Shown: piece after piece, positions 43,525-56,628 of the stretch
How the letters are laid out: each line of letters opens with the position of its first letter
Numbering within the stretch: the first letter of the stretch is position 1
Assembly (NCBI GenBank): GCA_946122785.1
Contig: CAMGYJ010000010.1
Coordinates: 35,071,608-35,135,607, forward strand
DNA length: 64,000 nt
Direction of reading: 5' to 3'
Origin: Linum tenue
Lineage: Eukaryota > Streptophyta > Magnoliopsida > Malpighiales > Linaceae
Notes under the pieces: model-generated
What the model was told of the DNA's origin: nothing
Databases searched by the model: none
The model's input: the letters and a program-made list of their open reading frames with translations, nothing else
Program-made: the position numbers and the translations under genes

Positions 43525-45981
43525 TTAAGACTTTCTTGGGGAAGATGAAAATTGCCATCCACTAGTGAACCAGGCATAAAGAACAGACTCAACTAACTGG
43601 AGTTTACCAGCATAAGAAATTTTCTGAGCTCTCCAGCCTATGATCCTACTTGTTGACTTGTCTACCAAAACAACACATTCAGCACTAGACAATCTACCCG
43701 AAATCAATGGCAACCCCAAATAACGAACTGGAAGCTGACCTTCTCTAAATCCAAAAACTTGCAAAGCAATGGACTTAAATTGATGAGCAAATCCCCCAAA
43801 AAATACCTCACACTTATCAGGGTTGCATTGTAGACCAGAAAGCTTATAGAATTTATCCAAGATTTTCTTGATCCCACTCAAAGCTAAACCTGAACCCTCT
43901 GAGAAAATCAAGAGGTCATCAGCAAAGCTGAGATGACTGAGGCCTAGTTGTCTACACTGAGGGTGATAAGGCATGTCCCCATTAGCAGCTGCTCTGTTTA
44001 ACAAACCTGTCAAGGGCTCCACTGCAATCGTAAAGAGGTAGGGGGGAGAGAGGATCTCCCTGCCTGACCCCTTTAACAGCTCCAAAGAAACCAAACAGGC
44101 TACCATTGATAGTAATGCTAAAATAAGCTGAGCTTAAACATAATGAAACCCATTTAATGAAAGACTCTGGGAATCCCATCAACTTCATTACACTCAGAAG
44201 ATAACCCCAATGGACATAATCAAATGCTTTCTTAAGATCCACCTTGATGGCAACCCTAGAAGATAGTTGTCTCCTATTATAATTCTGGACAATTTCCTGA
44301 GCCATTAGGATATTCTCTAAGATACTACGCCCCTGAATAAAGGCCGATTGATTTCGACTAATGACTGAAGGAAGAACTTTCTTTAGCCTATTTGCTAACA
44401 CTTTAGATATAATCTTGTATATAACATTTATGCAAGCAATAGGTCTAAAAGTACTAAGTCTATCTGCATTTGGTATTTTCGGGACAAGGGTCAATGAAGC
44501 AGAATTCATACCTCTTGGCAGAAGCCCCTCTTGAAAGAAAGCCTGGACACCTTTAACTATATCAGGGCCAATAACTCCCCAACATTTCTGATAGAACCCT
44601 GCTGTCCACCCATCTGGGCCTGGAGATTTTGCTGGATTCATGTCGAATAAAGCTTGCCTTATCTCTTCCCCAGATACCAACCCACAAAGCATAATCTGAT
44701 CATCATCTGTCAACTTCTCACTCAAGCAGCCTTCAATGAGTTCACAATGTACAACCATCTTTATTTATAGTTCCAAATAGATCCTTATAGAAAAGGATCG
44801 CTTCATCGGAAATATCCTTAGTGTCTGTCAACTCCTCCTCATTATGAGATATTATCTTCCTTATCTTCTTTCTGGCATTACGTATACAAGCAGACTTATG
44901 AAAAAAAAGAGTTCGAGTCTCCTAGGGCAAGCCAAGTAATACAAGACTTCTGCCTGAAGAAAGCCTCTTCTGCTTTTTGCAACTGTATATAATCACCAGT
45001 GAGTAGGCGAGCTTCCTCAAAAAGCCTTTCAGATGGATCCTAGAGAGCTTGGACCTACATAGTTGTAAGCTCTAGTTTTTTCTCCTTGACTCTAGCAGAA
45101 ATATCTGAGAACTCTGATTTATTCAGTTTCCTAAGTTCTGCCTTCAGAAGATATAACTTCTGCTTAACTCCAAACAACCCCGTTCCCCTCACCTCTTGCC
45201 CCCAACAAGATTCCAATAATGAAGAGAAAGAGTCATGTGAATACCACATATAAAAAAAGCAGAATGGTTTCGGATAAGACTTTTCAGGGACACAAGGAAT
45301 AGTGAGAATCCCACAATGATCAGAGAAATCAGGTGCTAGAAATTCAACAACACATTTAGAGAACTTCTCTAACCAATCCACATTAACCATGAACCTATCA
45401 AGCTTGCGAGCAATGGGATTACCTTGCTGCTGATTAGACCAGGTAAACAGAGGCCCAGAGGCTTTATGGTCAACTAGCTCCATATGTTCCACCCATTCTC
45501 TAAAAGAAATCATACTACCTGAGATAGAGACATCATTTGAGGCCTCTGTAGGGTCCAGAATAGCATTGAAATCACCCCCTACAACCCAAGGAGACCCCTG
45601 CACCCTCCAATGACTCATCTGTTTATATGTGACAACACGATCTTTGTCCTCATTGGAACCATACACCAATGTGAAGACAAATTGTACACCCTGCTTCAGT
45701 GAAACCACCATATGCATAAAATTTTCCTCCTCAGCTAGCACTTGTAATCTAACATCATCATTCCACGCAATCCAAATTCTGCCAAGCTTATGTTTAGAGT
45801 AATTATCCACAAACTGGTAACCACCAAACTTCCCCCTTATTTCCTCAATTTTCTTTTTATTTTGCACTCTTGTTTCAAGTAAAGCAAAGATAGAAACCAT
45901 GTGTACTCGAAGGTAATGAAGCACTGCATTGTGCTTCAAGGGGCCATTGAAGCCCCTTGTATTCCAAATTAGTAGTGTCAT
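43525..45981 (-). pseudogene. LINE ORF2: endonuclease and reverse transcriptase
   Basis: The endonuclease frame (45981-45055) begins MTLLIWNTRGFNG and includes WVVGGDFNAILDP and DFSDHCGIL, conserved in LINE endonucleases. The RT frame (44758-43982) has FRPIACINVIYKIISKVLAN, AIKVDLKKAFDYVHWGYLL and GVRQGDPLSP. A frameshift near 44050 follows, after which SFADDLLIFSEGS supplies the catalytic ADD (44106-43525). A damaged linker lies between 44758 and 45055. Confidence 0.8.
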
Positions 45982-47143
45982 TTGCGGGAAACAACCACCT
46001 TAGTGGTTCCCCCTTTACTTCTAAGCCCATCTCTTCCCCCTTTCTTTGGAGGAGCTTGCAAGATAATATCCCGTTGGCTACATAACAGATCAAAAGCATT
46101 AGAATGCAAAATAGGAGTAGGTACCTTCAAAGCAGATTTGGGCTTTGCTCCATTAATCACCTTATTAAACTCTTCCTGAGAAGGTAAGGCACTCGGGGTA
46201 ACAGGAGTAGTGGTATCCTCCATGACCTTCTTACCTTTAATAGCAACAGCTTCCTCCTCAGAAACCTGAATAACCTCCTTCTCATTAGCACCCTCAACCT
46301 CAGGCTGTCCCAACACAGGAACAACCTCCTTCTCATTAGTACCCACAACCTCAGGCTTCCCCAACACAAGAACCTTGGATCGCTTGCGCCGCCAAATTCT
46401 TTTAGTAGGAGTCCCAGGAGGTGGCAGAGAGCAATCATGCCCAAAAACCCCACAGGTACCACAACACCGAGGCGATCCACAATACTCAATGCCAATGATA
46501 AACTCAGACATATCATATGGAGCAATACTGATTTTGTCAATCCTAGGTCTAGTAGCACTTACTTCCACACAAATACGAACAATACCAACCCTCTCTCGTT
46601 GCGCAGTAGAATGATCCATACAAAGAGGCTTACAAATAGAACTCGCAATCCGACCTAATCCTTCTCTCATCGACAGTTCAGCAGGCAACCCAGATAACTT
46701 GACCCAAACCGAAACATCTGAATTGTCAATCTCCAACGCACGAATCCCATGGACCTAGCGCCGAAGAAAAATGATCTTCTCCCGATAGTGCCACGACCCC
46801 CCTTCAACACCCATCGACAGGTCGCCTCCGATGGAAATTGAAAGAGAACGAGCTTATCTTCTAAGAGCGAAACCTTCACCTCCTCGTCTCGACTCCAGAT
46901 CCAGTTAGCCCAGAATCGCAAAGGTGAAAGGGAAGGCGGAGCTACCAGGAATTGACCTACAAGGCTGTGTTCCCACTTCTTTGTACCCTCCTCGATCACC
47001 GATTTGGGGATCCAAAGTGACCCATTAACAAATTCCGGCTCATAGAAATCCAACCGAACCTCCTCCAAGACATGAAAGAGAGAAGCCCAGGGCCTACCGC
47101 CACCAACGGCGCCAGGCGTGACTCCGTCGGCGACGACGGCCAT
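45978..47143 (-). pseudogene. LINE ORF1 (DUF4283 and zinc knuckle)
   Basis: The start ATG at 47143 opens a frame with FLVAPPSLSPLRFWANWIW, a DUF4283-type segment. After a frameshift near 46740 it continues with VWVKLSGLPAELSMREGLGR and a knuckle-like SPRCCGTCGVFGHDC. A charged tail with two copies of a VLGKPEV/VLGQPEV-EGxNEKEV unit follows. The stop overlaps the ATG of the endonuclease frame as ATGA at 45981-45978, a typical arrangement for reinitiation. Confidence 0.7.
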
Positions 47144-47200
47144 CGCGATGAAAAAAGAAGTTTTCAGAGAGTTTCGGGGAAGGAGAGAGAAAGGAGAGAG

Positions 47201-47449
47201 AAAAATCTCGAGTAATGAAATACAATTTTCAAATAAAGACCTTGATTGACAGATTGGCCCGCTAAATGGATTAGATAGGCTTCACAGGTTCAGCCAAAGC
47301 CCATTTTTCAATCTGGCTCAGCCAAAATCAATTTTTTTATGAACCAAAATAATTTTTAAGAAAAAGAAGAAAAAGAGTATAACTAGCAAAAGCTGCGCGC
47401 CACTCAAATGTGGAAGAATTTCTGATTGTGGATTTGAAACAAACCAGCC
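47201..47449 (+). promoter_or_regulatory. promoter and 5' leader of SOQ1
   Basis: Only about 250 bp lie between the start of the minus-strand LINE and the SOQ1 ATG. The region is AT-rich and then becomes less so. No single TATA box is convincing. The start context CAGCCATGGCC is a good plant initiation site. Confidence 0.4.
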
Positions 47450-50400
47450 ATGGCCCTGAAGCTTCTGTGGCCTCCTCCACCTTCTCCTTCTCCTTCAGCT
47501 CTGTCACGCCCAAATTCCTTCTTCTTCTCTTCCACTTTCGTTTCTAGTCCCACACCCGTCTCCAGGACGCTTGATCACCTCTTCCAGCGGCGATCGAAGA
47601 AGCAAGGTTTGAGGCGAAGACCGGTGAGCGCTTGCCTGAAGGTGGAGCAACAGCAAGGAGCCGCAACGGCAACGAACCAGTGGGGTAAAGTTTCTGCTGT
47701 GCTTTTCGACATGGATGGAGTGCTCTGCAACAGCGAAGAGCCCTCTAGAATGGCGGCCGTGGATGTCTTTGCTGAAATGGGTGTTCAGGTCACGGTGGAC
47801 GATTTTGTGCCGTTCACTGGCACTGGTAAACGTTTCTTGATCATAGCTAAAAATATGGTTTGAATTTCTCTGCAATTGTTGAGAATTGAAGTCTCTCTGA
47901 TGGTTCTTACTGAACTTCCTTCTAAATGAGGAATGGAAATGCTGAATTGATGTTTTGAATCGGTGTTTGCTTACTGGGTTGGTGACCGCAGTCTATCAAT
48001 GTTCATGCATTCCATGTACTAGGTGAAATAAACTTTCTAGGCGGGGTAGCGAATGCTAAGGGAGTTGATGGGTTTGATCCGGAGGCAGCCAAGAAGAGGT
48101 TCTTCGAGATCTATCTGGATAAGGTGATGACTAGTTTCTGAAGATTATGTTCGATTGGAATGGTTTTCGCTTGCTTTATCTCTGACATGGTCTTGGGGGT
48201 GGTGTTTTCCAGTATGCAAAACCCGAGTCTGGGATTGGATTCCCAGGTGCTCTTGAACTGGTTACTCAGGTTTGTTACTTAGTGATTATACTGAATTTTC
48301 AGCTGTATGTTGAATTATCAAGTTTTGTTGAGTGCTTTATGCTTATTTTTAAACAGTGCAAAAGCAAAGGCCTCAAAGTAGCTGTTGCTTCTAGTGCTGA
48401 CCGTATAAAGGTCAATGCGAACTTGGCTGCTGCTGGTTTACCTATTTCAATGTAAGCTTCTGAAGCTTGCTTGTGACTTGTATGGATGGGGAGTATTAGT
48501 CCTTATGGTCGTTTCTTGACTTTTTTGCTATCAGGTTTGATGCTATTGTGTCAGCAGATGCTTTTGAGAACTTGAAACCAGCTCCTGACATTTTCTTGGC
48601 CGCGTCAAGAATATTGGATGTTCCACCTAGTGAGGTTTGTTATCTGATAATGTTTCTCAGGCGACAGGACAGCCTTATTCTTTCAGGATTATAAATTAGA
48701 CGGAATTTTCACTCACAATGTTTGGTGCGAAATTATTCCCAGTGTCTTGTGATTGAAGACGCATTAGCAGGTGTACAGGCTGCTCAGGCAGCAAACATGA
48801 GGTAAGTTTGATAATGTACTCTCCTCTAGAAGTCACAAGTATATCCGGTATCATAATTTCTGTCAGACTAGGCACTAATGATTTGTAAAATTGTCTCGAT
48901 TCACTGCCTCCTGATTGGACTACATTTCCAAAGCATGATTCTCCATCGCCATCCCTTTTTTCTTCCTCCCCTGAGATGGGTCCTGTTTTCCAACATTATT
49001 GATTGAGGATTAGTCTTGTTTAACTTGGTTTAGATTAATGTAGACCAAATGGTACCACATCCATTGTTCCATGAAAATTGATGGATTCTTCTGTATTACT
49101 TATTGCAGATGCATAGCTGTGACAACTACCATGTCCGAAGAGGCTATGAAAAATGCTGGTCCCTCTCTCATCAGAAGCCAGATAGGAAGTGTTTCACTTG
49201 AAGATATTCTGAGTGGTGGATCTGATTCCTATAGTATGTAGCCCTGAGAATTCGCTGGAACTGTCATTCTGTATAATTCAGACAATTGAAAGCTCTTTCT
49301 GTGCTTACTTGATACTTAGAAGAATTCTCTTGTGAGTACTGTCTACTTTGAAATTTTTGGGAGGATTTTAAGAGATTTTTCAAGACCGCAGACGAGAGCC
49401 TACCTCTTTATTCTCCTCCTTGAAGTGTCTATCATGGATAGTAGGGAAGACTAGTAGACTATTTCCTAATGAACATGCATAATTGCAGATGAGAAGATGC
49501 AGCAACCTCAGGTTCTGCAATTTTCTGTACAGAAGTCCGAAGCTGTTGTTACAGACAGAATGCAAAACAGCCCAATCCTTAACGAAGAAATTGCTATCAG
49601 TGACAAGGTTTCCTCTACTGGCGGGTAAGAATCTGTTGTGTTCATAAAATTTCACAAAGATGTGAGAATCCTTTTCTCTTAAATTTACTGGAATTGAGAG
49701 AACTCATCTAAGAGCTGGCTAAGCCATCTACTGACTGTAATACCTAGATTTAAAATAATAACTTTGTTGATCATTAAACAATGCACACAAAAAGCCTTTA
49801 TGTAACAGCTTCAGCTTGAAGTTGCAGATATAATTTATCGACAGGTTGCAGGGTTCTCGGCGTGAAATCATAAGATATGGAAGTCTGGGAATCGCTTTGT
49901 CTTGTCTCTATTTCGCTGTCTCAAACTGGAAGGTAAGTCACCTAAAAGGGTATTGTAAATGTTATATGCCTATTTTTCAAAGTAATAATGCATATATTTA
50001 TGTGCAGCTGGATTTTGTTGCTTATTAATTGGACTGTTTGAAAGATGTGTCCTTACAGGCAATGCAATATGCATCCCCTAAAGCGATATGGAACGTGTTG
50101 TTTGGAGTCAACAGTCCTTCTTTTGAAAAGGGTGAAAGTGCAGGTATATTTTTGGTTCTTCTTACTCGTGATTGAAAATTGAAAAAGGGACTGGAATGCA
50201 TGCCACCTGAGTAATTCTGAGTTACAGTAAAATTTCTTTTCACTTCTGAGCAAGGTTGTCAACCCGCGGGTTGACCCACGGGCCGATCCAATTTGATCCT
50301 GACCCGGTGAGAAAAACGGGCCGCACGCACCCGCCGGGCCGACCGCTATAAAGTACCGGGTTGGAGGTCAAATTGTGTCATTTTTTTCTTTAGCTTGCGA

Positions 50401-53400
50401 AATGCGCCTATTTTCCAATTTTTCTTTTCGCCTAACTCAATCTTTGGAATACTAAGTTGAACATTTGAATATTTATGTTATATAAGTGTGTGTGAATTTT
50501 CACTATATGTTGGATCTAAGTACGATATGTTATTTTGGTGTAATATTATATGTTATAACTCATATGTTAGATAAGATTTGATATAATTTATGAGGATAAG
50601 TACAATATAATGACTCTTTCTATATTTCCGGGCCAAACCGGGCTAAAACAGTTGACCCATTAACCCTTGACCCACTAGCTCGACCGGGTCCGGGTCAACC
50701 CACGGGTTGACAACCTTGCTTCTGAGTTATAGTGAAATTTCTATTCGTGAAGTTCATAGATTGTTCCTGAAGTTAGACTTTCTTATCTGGTCCGTTGTTC
50801 ATTATGCCAACCCTTCAAGTTTATAGAGGTTCCCGAAATTGGTTGCTAATCGTAAGCTGCTCTCTCAAGGTTAAGAGAATAGGGCCTTCCTTTTCAATAT
50901 TTCTTATGTGCATCAAGTAACCAGTTGCAATTGGCTGTAGGTACACCTCGGTTCTCTAGAGTCCAACAATTTGTCAAGTATATATCTGATCTAGAAGCCA
51001 GGTGAGCAAAATTATGCCAGTTTGACCATGTTGACGTCTTTGCACTAGTACTATGATATTTGTACAAGCACTAGGTTTCATGTGCTTAACATGAAAATAC
51101 TAGTGTATGTAATCCCTTATTTACTTAACCTTAGTTTATTAAATTTATCTTTTCAGGGGATCTACTACCACAGTCCCTGAATTCCCATCAAAACTTGATT
51201 GGCTTAACACAGCTCCACTTCAATTTCGCAGAGTAAGTTTCCCTCAATTCAAATATCTTAGCTCCATAATGAAGCATCCAATTATCATCATCAATACATC
51301 TATAAGAGCCAGTGGACAGTTTTTCTCTCACCTATCAGACGTTTGGGTCGTAGGGATTTCTGTATACCTCTGCAAAAAAATTCTGCATTGTAGCCAGGAT
51401 CCATAACTTGAGCATGGAATATGAACATTGCATGAACAATTTCTGGTGCTGAATTTACCAAAAACATCTGACTTTACCTCCATTTGAAATGCAAAGATCG
51501 TAATTGTGTGCGGTGAGCTATTCTTTTCTTTTGAACAGGATTTGAAGGGAAAGGTCGTGCTGCTGGACTTCTGGACCTACTGCTGTATAAATTGTATGCA
51601 TGTGTTGCCAGATCTAGAGTTTCTGGAGAGGAAGTACAAAGATATGCCGGTAAAGTCATATTTGCTCATTCTTGTAAATGTCTATTTGGATACCATGTCG
51701 GGCATATCACTCCAGCTATGTGCTCTTATCAAAGATCCCAGAACATAAATAATAAATTTATACCACAATCTATCCTTGTGTTTGGATAACAGAAAAGGAC
51801 CCAATAAAGAATTTTGTTTTTAGGTTGTATGGTGAGCTTATAGGACCGAACTGCATAACTCCGAAATCTTTAACGAACTAAGCATTGCGCTATCCAACTC
51901 TTTGGAACATTTCATTCTCTTTGTGGGTTGCTATATGACTATTGTTAGAAGTTTCACATGTGATGCTTTCAGCAAAGCTTCAATTATTGTTGTTATTATC
52001 ATTATTTTTCTTGTTTTGTCTCTGACACGCGTATTCGCAATTCTTTGTTTTCAGTTTACTGTTGTTGGGGTACATTCTGCTAAGTTTGATAATGAGAAGG
52101 ATTTAGAAGCCATAAGGAATGCAGTTCTACGCTACAATATATCCCATCCAGTAAGTGATGTATATTCTTACAAGAAATTCCTTTTGGCAGCACAAGATTG
52201 AAGGATACTTGATATGCAGCCGCTCACTTGAAAACTCTATGAAAGAATGAGGGTAGAGGTGATAGATATCTACTTGCAAGGGAATATATAAGTTAGGCAT
52301 AGAAAAACTATAAAAGGTTGGTTTGATCTTGTAGCTTGGGCTCAAGAATGTCAAAGGTAGATACAATGGCATGTTGGTTTTCTCCATGTTCATCTTTAGT
52401 AAACTGTTAGGAATGCAGTTTACTATCTTATGTATGCTAATAAATTTCTGTCTCTAGGTTGTCAATGATGGAGAGATGTATTTGTGGCGGGAGCTAGGTA
52501 TCAATTCATGGCCTACATTTGCTATTGTTGGTCCTAATGGAAAACTTCTTGCACAAGTAGCTGGAGAAGGCCATAGACAGGTACTCCAAATTGTTTACAT
52601 TGTAGTTACCATAGTAAATGCTCATTTACTAGAGGCAGCTCTTATTTTAACTTCATGCATGTAGCTCATTAGAAAGAATGCCTCACTTTCTCTGTCTTTT
52701 GCTTCAGGACCTTGATGATTTGGTTGAGGCAGCTCTTCTCTATTATGGCAAGAAAAAGATCCTGGATAAAACCCCAATTCCACTGAACTTGGAGAAAAAT
52801 AGGGACCAACGTTTTTACAATTCGCCTTTGAAGTTTCCTGGAAAGCTGGCGATTGATGTGCTTAACAATCGACTATTCATCTCAGACAGCAACCACAACC
52901 GTATAGTAAGATTTTATGTTCTCTTTCTACTCATGGACAGAGAACACTTGAAATTACTATGCTCGCTGCAACATAAAGAGAGTTTCCTATGAGTGAAATG
53001 AGTAAATACCAAATTTTGTAATGGGATATTTTGTGCCAATAGTGTTTGACACTTATCAGTCTCGTTACTTCGTTCTGTTGGAGCCAGGTGATAACGGACC
53101 TGGATGGAAACTTTATTTTACAAGTTGGTAGCACAGGAGAGGAAGGACTTCGTGATGGTTCCTTTGAGACTGCAGCCTTTAATCGCCCTCAGGTAATCAA
53201 TTATCTCAAGTTGAAGTTTCATAAGGCACTTCACGGCTAACACATGCTTTTTGCTTGGGAAATGGGCAGATGAAACTTGATTTTATGTTGTACTCACGGT
53301 TGGGTGTGCCTGGATTAAACTCTTTTTTGTTACATGGTTCTACAGGGTCTGGCTTACAATCCGAAGAAAAATCTCCTTTATGTTGCGGATACAGAAAATC

Positions 53401-56400
53401 ATGCATTGCGGTCAGTTGAGACTTCTAACTAATACTCTCTCAATCAACAACAAAATCTTCACGAATGTGAATGAAAGGATTAGGATACTCTTTTAACTTA
53501 TTGATCAGTCATTTTGAGCTTTTATGACTGTAGGGAGATCAATTTGGTTGATGATACTGTGCGGACTCTCGCTGGAAATGGAAACAAAGGCAAGGATTAC
53601 CAGGGAGGAGGAAAAGGAACTGACCAGGCAAGGAAATGAATATTGTTTAGGTGTCATTGATGGATGGGTCTTCTACTATTATTCTTCATAAAGTTTGGGT
53701 GTCTTTCTATTTCGTAGTTCTGTTTTCCTAGACATTTTGTTATTCATAATTAAAGACCTGAATTTATGTGCTGTTGGTATCAGCCAGGTTATAAAGTCTA
53801 CTTTACTTGTTATAGGTTCTCAACTCTCCATGGGACGTATGCTTTGAGCCGGTGAATGAGAAGGTTTACATTGCTATGGCTGGGCAACACCAGATATGGG
53901 AGCACGACACTATGGATAGAGTTACTAAAGTGTTCAGTGGTGATGGTTATGAGAGGAATTTGAATGGCTCAGAGTAAGACATTAACTGGACTTCACAGTT
54001 ATATCGGCTTCTGTTTCTTCCACTTAGTCATGCCACTGGTTTATCTTTCCTTGGCATGTATATTCTAATTCTAATATTTATATAGACCGAGTCACCTAAC
54101 ATCTCTTTTACTTTTTGGCATTAGTATGCACTTCCTAGAAATTTGGTATAATATTTTGTTTTTCATTTTTGGGACAGCTCTAAGAGTACATCATTTGCTC
54201 AACCCTCTGGGATTTCATTTTCTCCAGGTAAAAGTTTGGTAATGTTTTGACAACTTTCATTTCCCTCAATAGCCTAGATCATGACTGCTCCAACAGTGTT
54301 CATCACAAATTAGAGTTTCACTCCAATTCTTATCAACAGATTTGAAGGAGCTTTACATTGCTGATAGTGAAAGCAGCTCCGTCCGGGCCCTTGATCTGAA
54401 GACAGGAGGATCAAGGCTACTAGTTGGTGGAGATCCGATTTTCCCTGAAAATTTGTTTAAGGTAGTAATTCAGTTAACACCCCCATAATTTTTAATGGAA
54501 TTTTAGCACAGTGTTGCTATTATAAACAAACACCTTGACCTTATGGACCTGGATTTTCAGTTTGGAGATCATGATGGAGTAGGATCTGAAGTACTTCTTC
54601 AGCATCCCCTGGGTGTATATTGTGCCAAAGATGGTCAAATCTATATAGCAGATAGCTATAATCACAAGGTTAGCATTATATCATGCTGTCTTTTGGTGCA
54701 TCTTTTAAGTCATTGTCTCATTGATTCTTTAGCTGGTTGCTACCAGAGAAATTTTTCATGTATGGCTGCGTAAGTTGATTTTGCGAAAATTTCCTTATCA
54801 CTTGGCAGATCAAGAAGCTAGATCCATCAACTAGACGAGTTACAACAATTGCTGGAACAGGGAAAGCTGGTTTCACGGATGGAAAAGCAATAACTGCTCA
54901 GGTTAGAAACTGCTTTACAAAATGTTTCTTTACTGTTGGTATATAGGCAGAGAAAAAAAAAAAACACACACACACAGAGAATGTTAAAAGATAAATCGAG
55001 GTATGGTTTGGTGGTTATTCAATTTCTTCAATCATCCTTCATGTAAAGAATAATCTTGGCTCTTTTTCTTCCTTTTATTTCTAGTTTGCTTGTAACAGTG
55101 ACTTTGTGTTTTTTTGCAGCTCTCTGAACCAGCAGGTATCATTGAACTGGAAAAAGGTGATTGTCTTCCAGACATATAATTATATTATGGGTTAATACCT
55201 TAGTTTGGTCTGAACTATGACCATATAATCAACTTTGGTCCGTGGTTTCAGAAATTAATATTTTGGTTTCAACTATGCAGCATATAGACTCAATTGGCTT
55301 GACACATAATTTGACCGTCAATTTGGACGGTCAACACGTCATTTCATTGTCTCGTCAGCAAAAAATTATTAAAAAAATTCAAATTCAAATTATTTTTCTA
55401 ATTTTTAGTATTTATATTTTTCAAATTAACCAAAAAATAAAATTATATAAAATATTTTTTTGGTAATTTGAGAATGATAAAATTTATAAATTAACCAAAA
55501 ATTATCAAATTATTTTAAAATTTATTTTATGGTAATTTTAAAATGATAAATAATAGAAATTAGGAAAATAATTTGAATTTGAAAAATTTTAATGAATTTT
55601 AGGCTGACTAGATAATGACTTGGCGTGTTGACAGTCCAAATTGACGGTCAAATCACGTGTCGGGCCAATTAAGTCTATATGCTGCATAGTTGAGGCCAAG
55701 ATGTTAATTTCTGAAACCACAGGCCAAAGTTGATTATATGGTCATAGTTCGAGCCAAAATAATGTATTAACCCTTATATTAACTACAACTCAGTGACTGT
55801 CATATCTGTTCACAATTTCTTTTTGCATTTTTTCTGTTGGTAATAGCACTGTAATAGTTTTCCTTGGTAAAATGCAGGTAAACTGATCATAGCTGATACA
55901 AACAACAGTGTTATCCGGTGTTTGGACTTGAATAAAGAAGAACCCGAACTTCGTACCCTGGAGCTGAAGGGCATTCTACCTCCCGCTTCGAGATCTAGAT
56001 CGTTGAAACGTCTAAGGAGAAGAGCGTCAGCCGATACACAATTAGTTAAAGTCGATGGAGTTTCGACCAATGAGGGAAAGCTGCTGCTTAGAATATCATT
56101 GCCCGAGGAGTACCACTTCTCGAAGGTAACCCTGTCTTTAACTTTGAAATCCGTTAAACAGAAAACTAATGCTTGTTAAAGTCGATCTCGTGATTTTCAT
56201 TTACTGAATCTCTGGGGCAGGAAGCTAGAAGTAAATTCACGGTCGATGCTGAACCTGAAGAGGTGCTGTCCATCGATCCCTCGGATGGATACCTTAGCCC
56301 GGAAGGAACTGCTGTCCTCCACTACAAGAGAGCTTCCTCCTCAGTTGCAACCGGGAAAATAGGGTGCAAGGTAAGGCTGCAAACCTAAGATGGCAAGTGC

Positions 56401-56628
56401 TGAATCTTTTTCAATAAGAAAGCTACCAGAGGTGCTGACTCGTGCGTAATATATCTGTTGTTACAGGTTTACTATTGCAAGGAAGACGAGGTTTGTTTGT
56501 ACCAGTCGCTCATGTTTGAGATACCATTCCAAGAAGAAAGTCGAGAGTCTACCGCGTCAGAAGTCACACTCGCTTACCTCGTGAGGCCCAAGGGAACAAC
56601 TGGCTTGCAGCTACCGGTTGCAGGCTAA
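47450..56628 (+). CDS. SOQ1: SUPPRESSOR OF QUENCHING 1 (HAD, thioredoxin-like, NHL)
   Basis: Twenty-eight exons give 3279 coding bases (1092 residues). Exons: 47450-47825, 48023-48123, 48213-48269, 48357-48451, 48535-48634, 48743-48801, 49109-49233, 49489-49624, 49845-49932, 50059-50143, 50941-51001, 51157-51232, 51539-51649, 52055-52150, 52458-52580, 52708-52905, 53088-53192, 53346-53410, 53534-53627, 53816-53973, 54178-54227, 54340-54461, 54561-54668, 54809-54901, 55120-55156, 55878-56125, 56221-56370, 56467-56628. All introns are GT-AG except intron 19 (GC-AG). A chloroplast transit-like N-terminus precedes a HAD domain ([13 protein letters not shown]87 and D89; K224; IEDALAGV with D249). 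A membrane segment lies at about 361-378, then a thioredoxin-like domain with C469-I-N-C472, NHL propeller repeats (about 600-950) and a C-terminal beta domain. In Arabidopsis SOQ1 sits in thylakoids and its lumenal part limits a slow form of non-photochemical quenching (qH). The Arabidopsis protein is about 1055 residues. Residue-level agreement is strong from memory, not from a search. Confidence 0.95.
50251..50718. mobile_element. hAT-type MITE in SOQ1 intron 10 (TSD CTTCTGAG)
   Basis: The ends CAAGGTTGTCAACCCG and CGGGTTGACAACCTTG are perfectly complementary. The 8-bp duplication CTTCTGAG is perfect at 50243-50250 and 50719-50726. The interior has GGGTTGACCC/GGGTCAACCC subterminal motifs around an AT-rich core and no open frame. 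It lies in a 797-bp intron, away from both splice sites. Confidence 0.9.
55189..55773. mobile_element. Mutator-type MITE with >100-bp TIR in SOQ1 intron 25
   Basis: The left end GGGTTAATACCTTAGTTTGG and the right end, as reverse complement GGGTTAATACATTATTTTGG, stay similar for about 110 bp with few mismatches. The flanking nonamers TTATATTAT (55180-55188) and TTATATTAA (55774-55782) fit a 9-bp duplication with one change. The interior (about 55370-55600) is very AT-rich and itself symmetric. It occupies most of the 721-bp intron 25. Confidence 0.8.

Larger units (their letters stand above)
42730..47200 (-). mobile_element. near-full-length LINE on the minus strand
   Basis: From 47143 down to about 42730 it carries ORF1 (DUF4283 plus zinc knuckle), an endonuclease, a reverse transcriptase and a zf-RVT region. 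The 3' end is not marked by a clear A tail, and no target duplication was found, so both outer limits are approximate. Frameshifts make it inactive. Confidence 0.75.

Noticed and set aside
51506..51789. Open frames extending SOQ1 exon 13 into the next intron
   Set aside because: They run past the donor at 51650 into sequence without family similarity; the spliced reading matches SOQ1.
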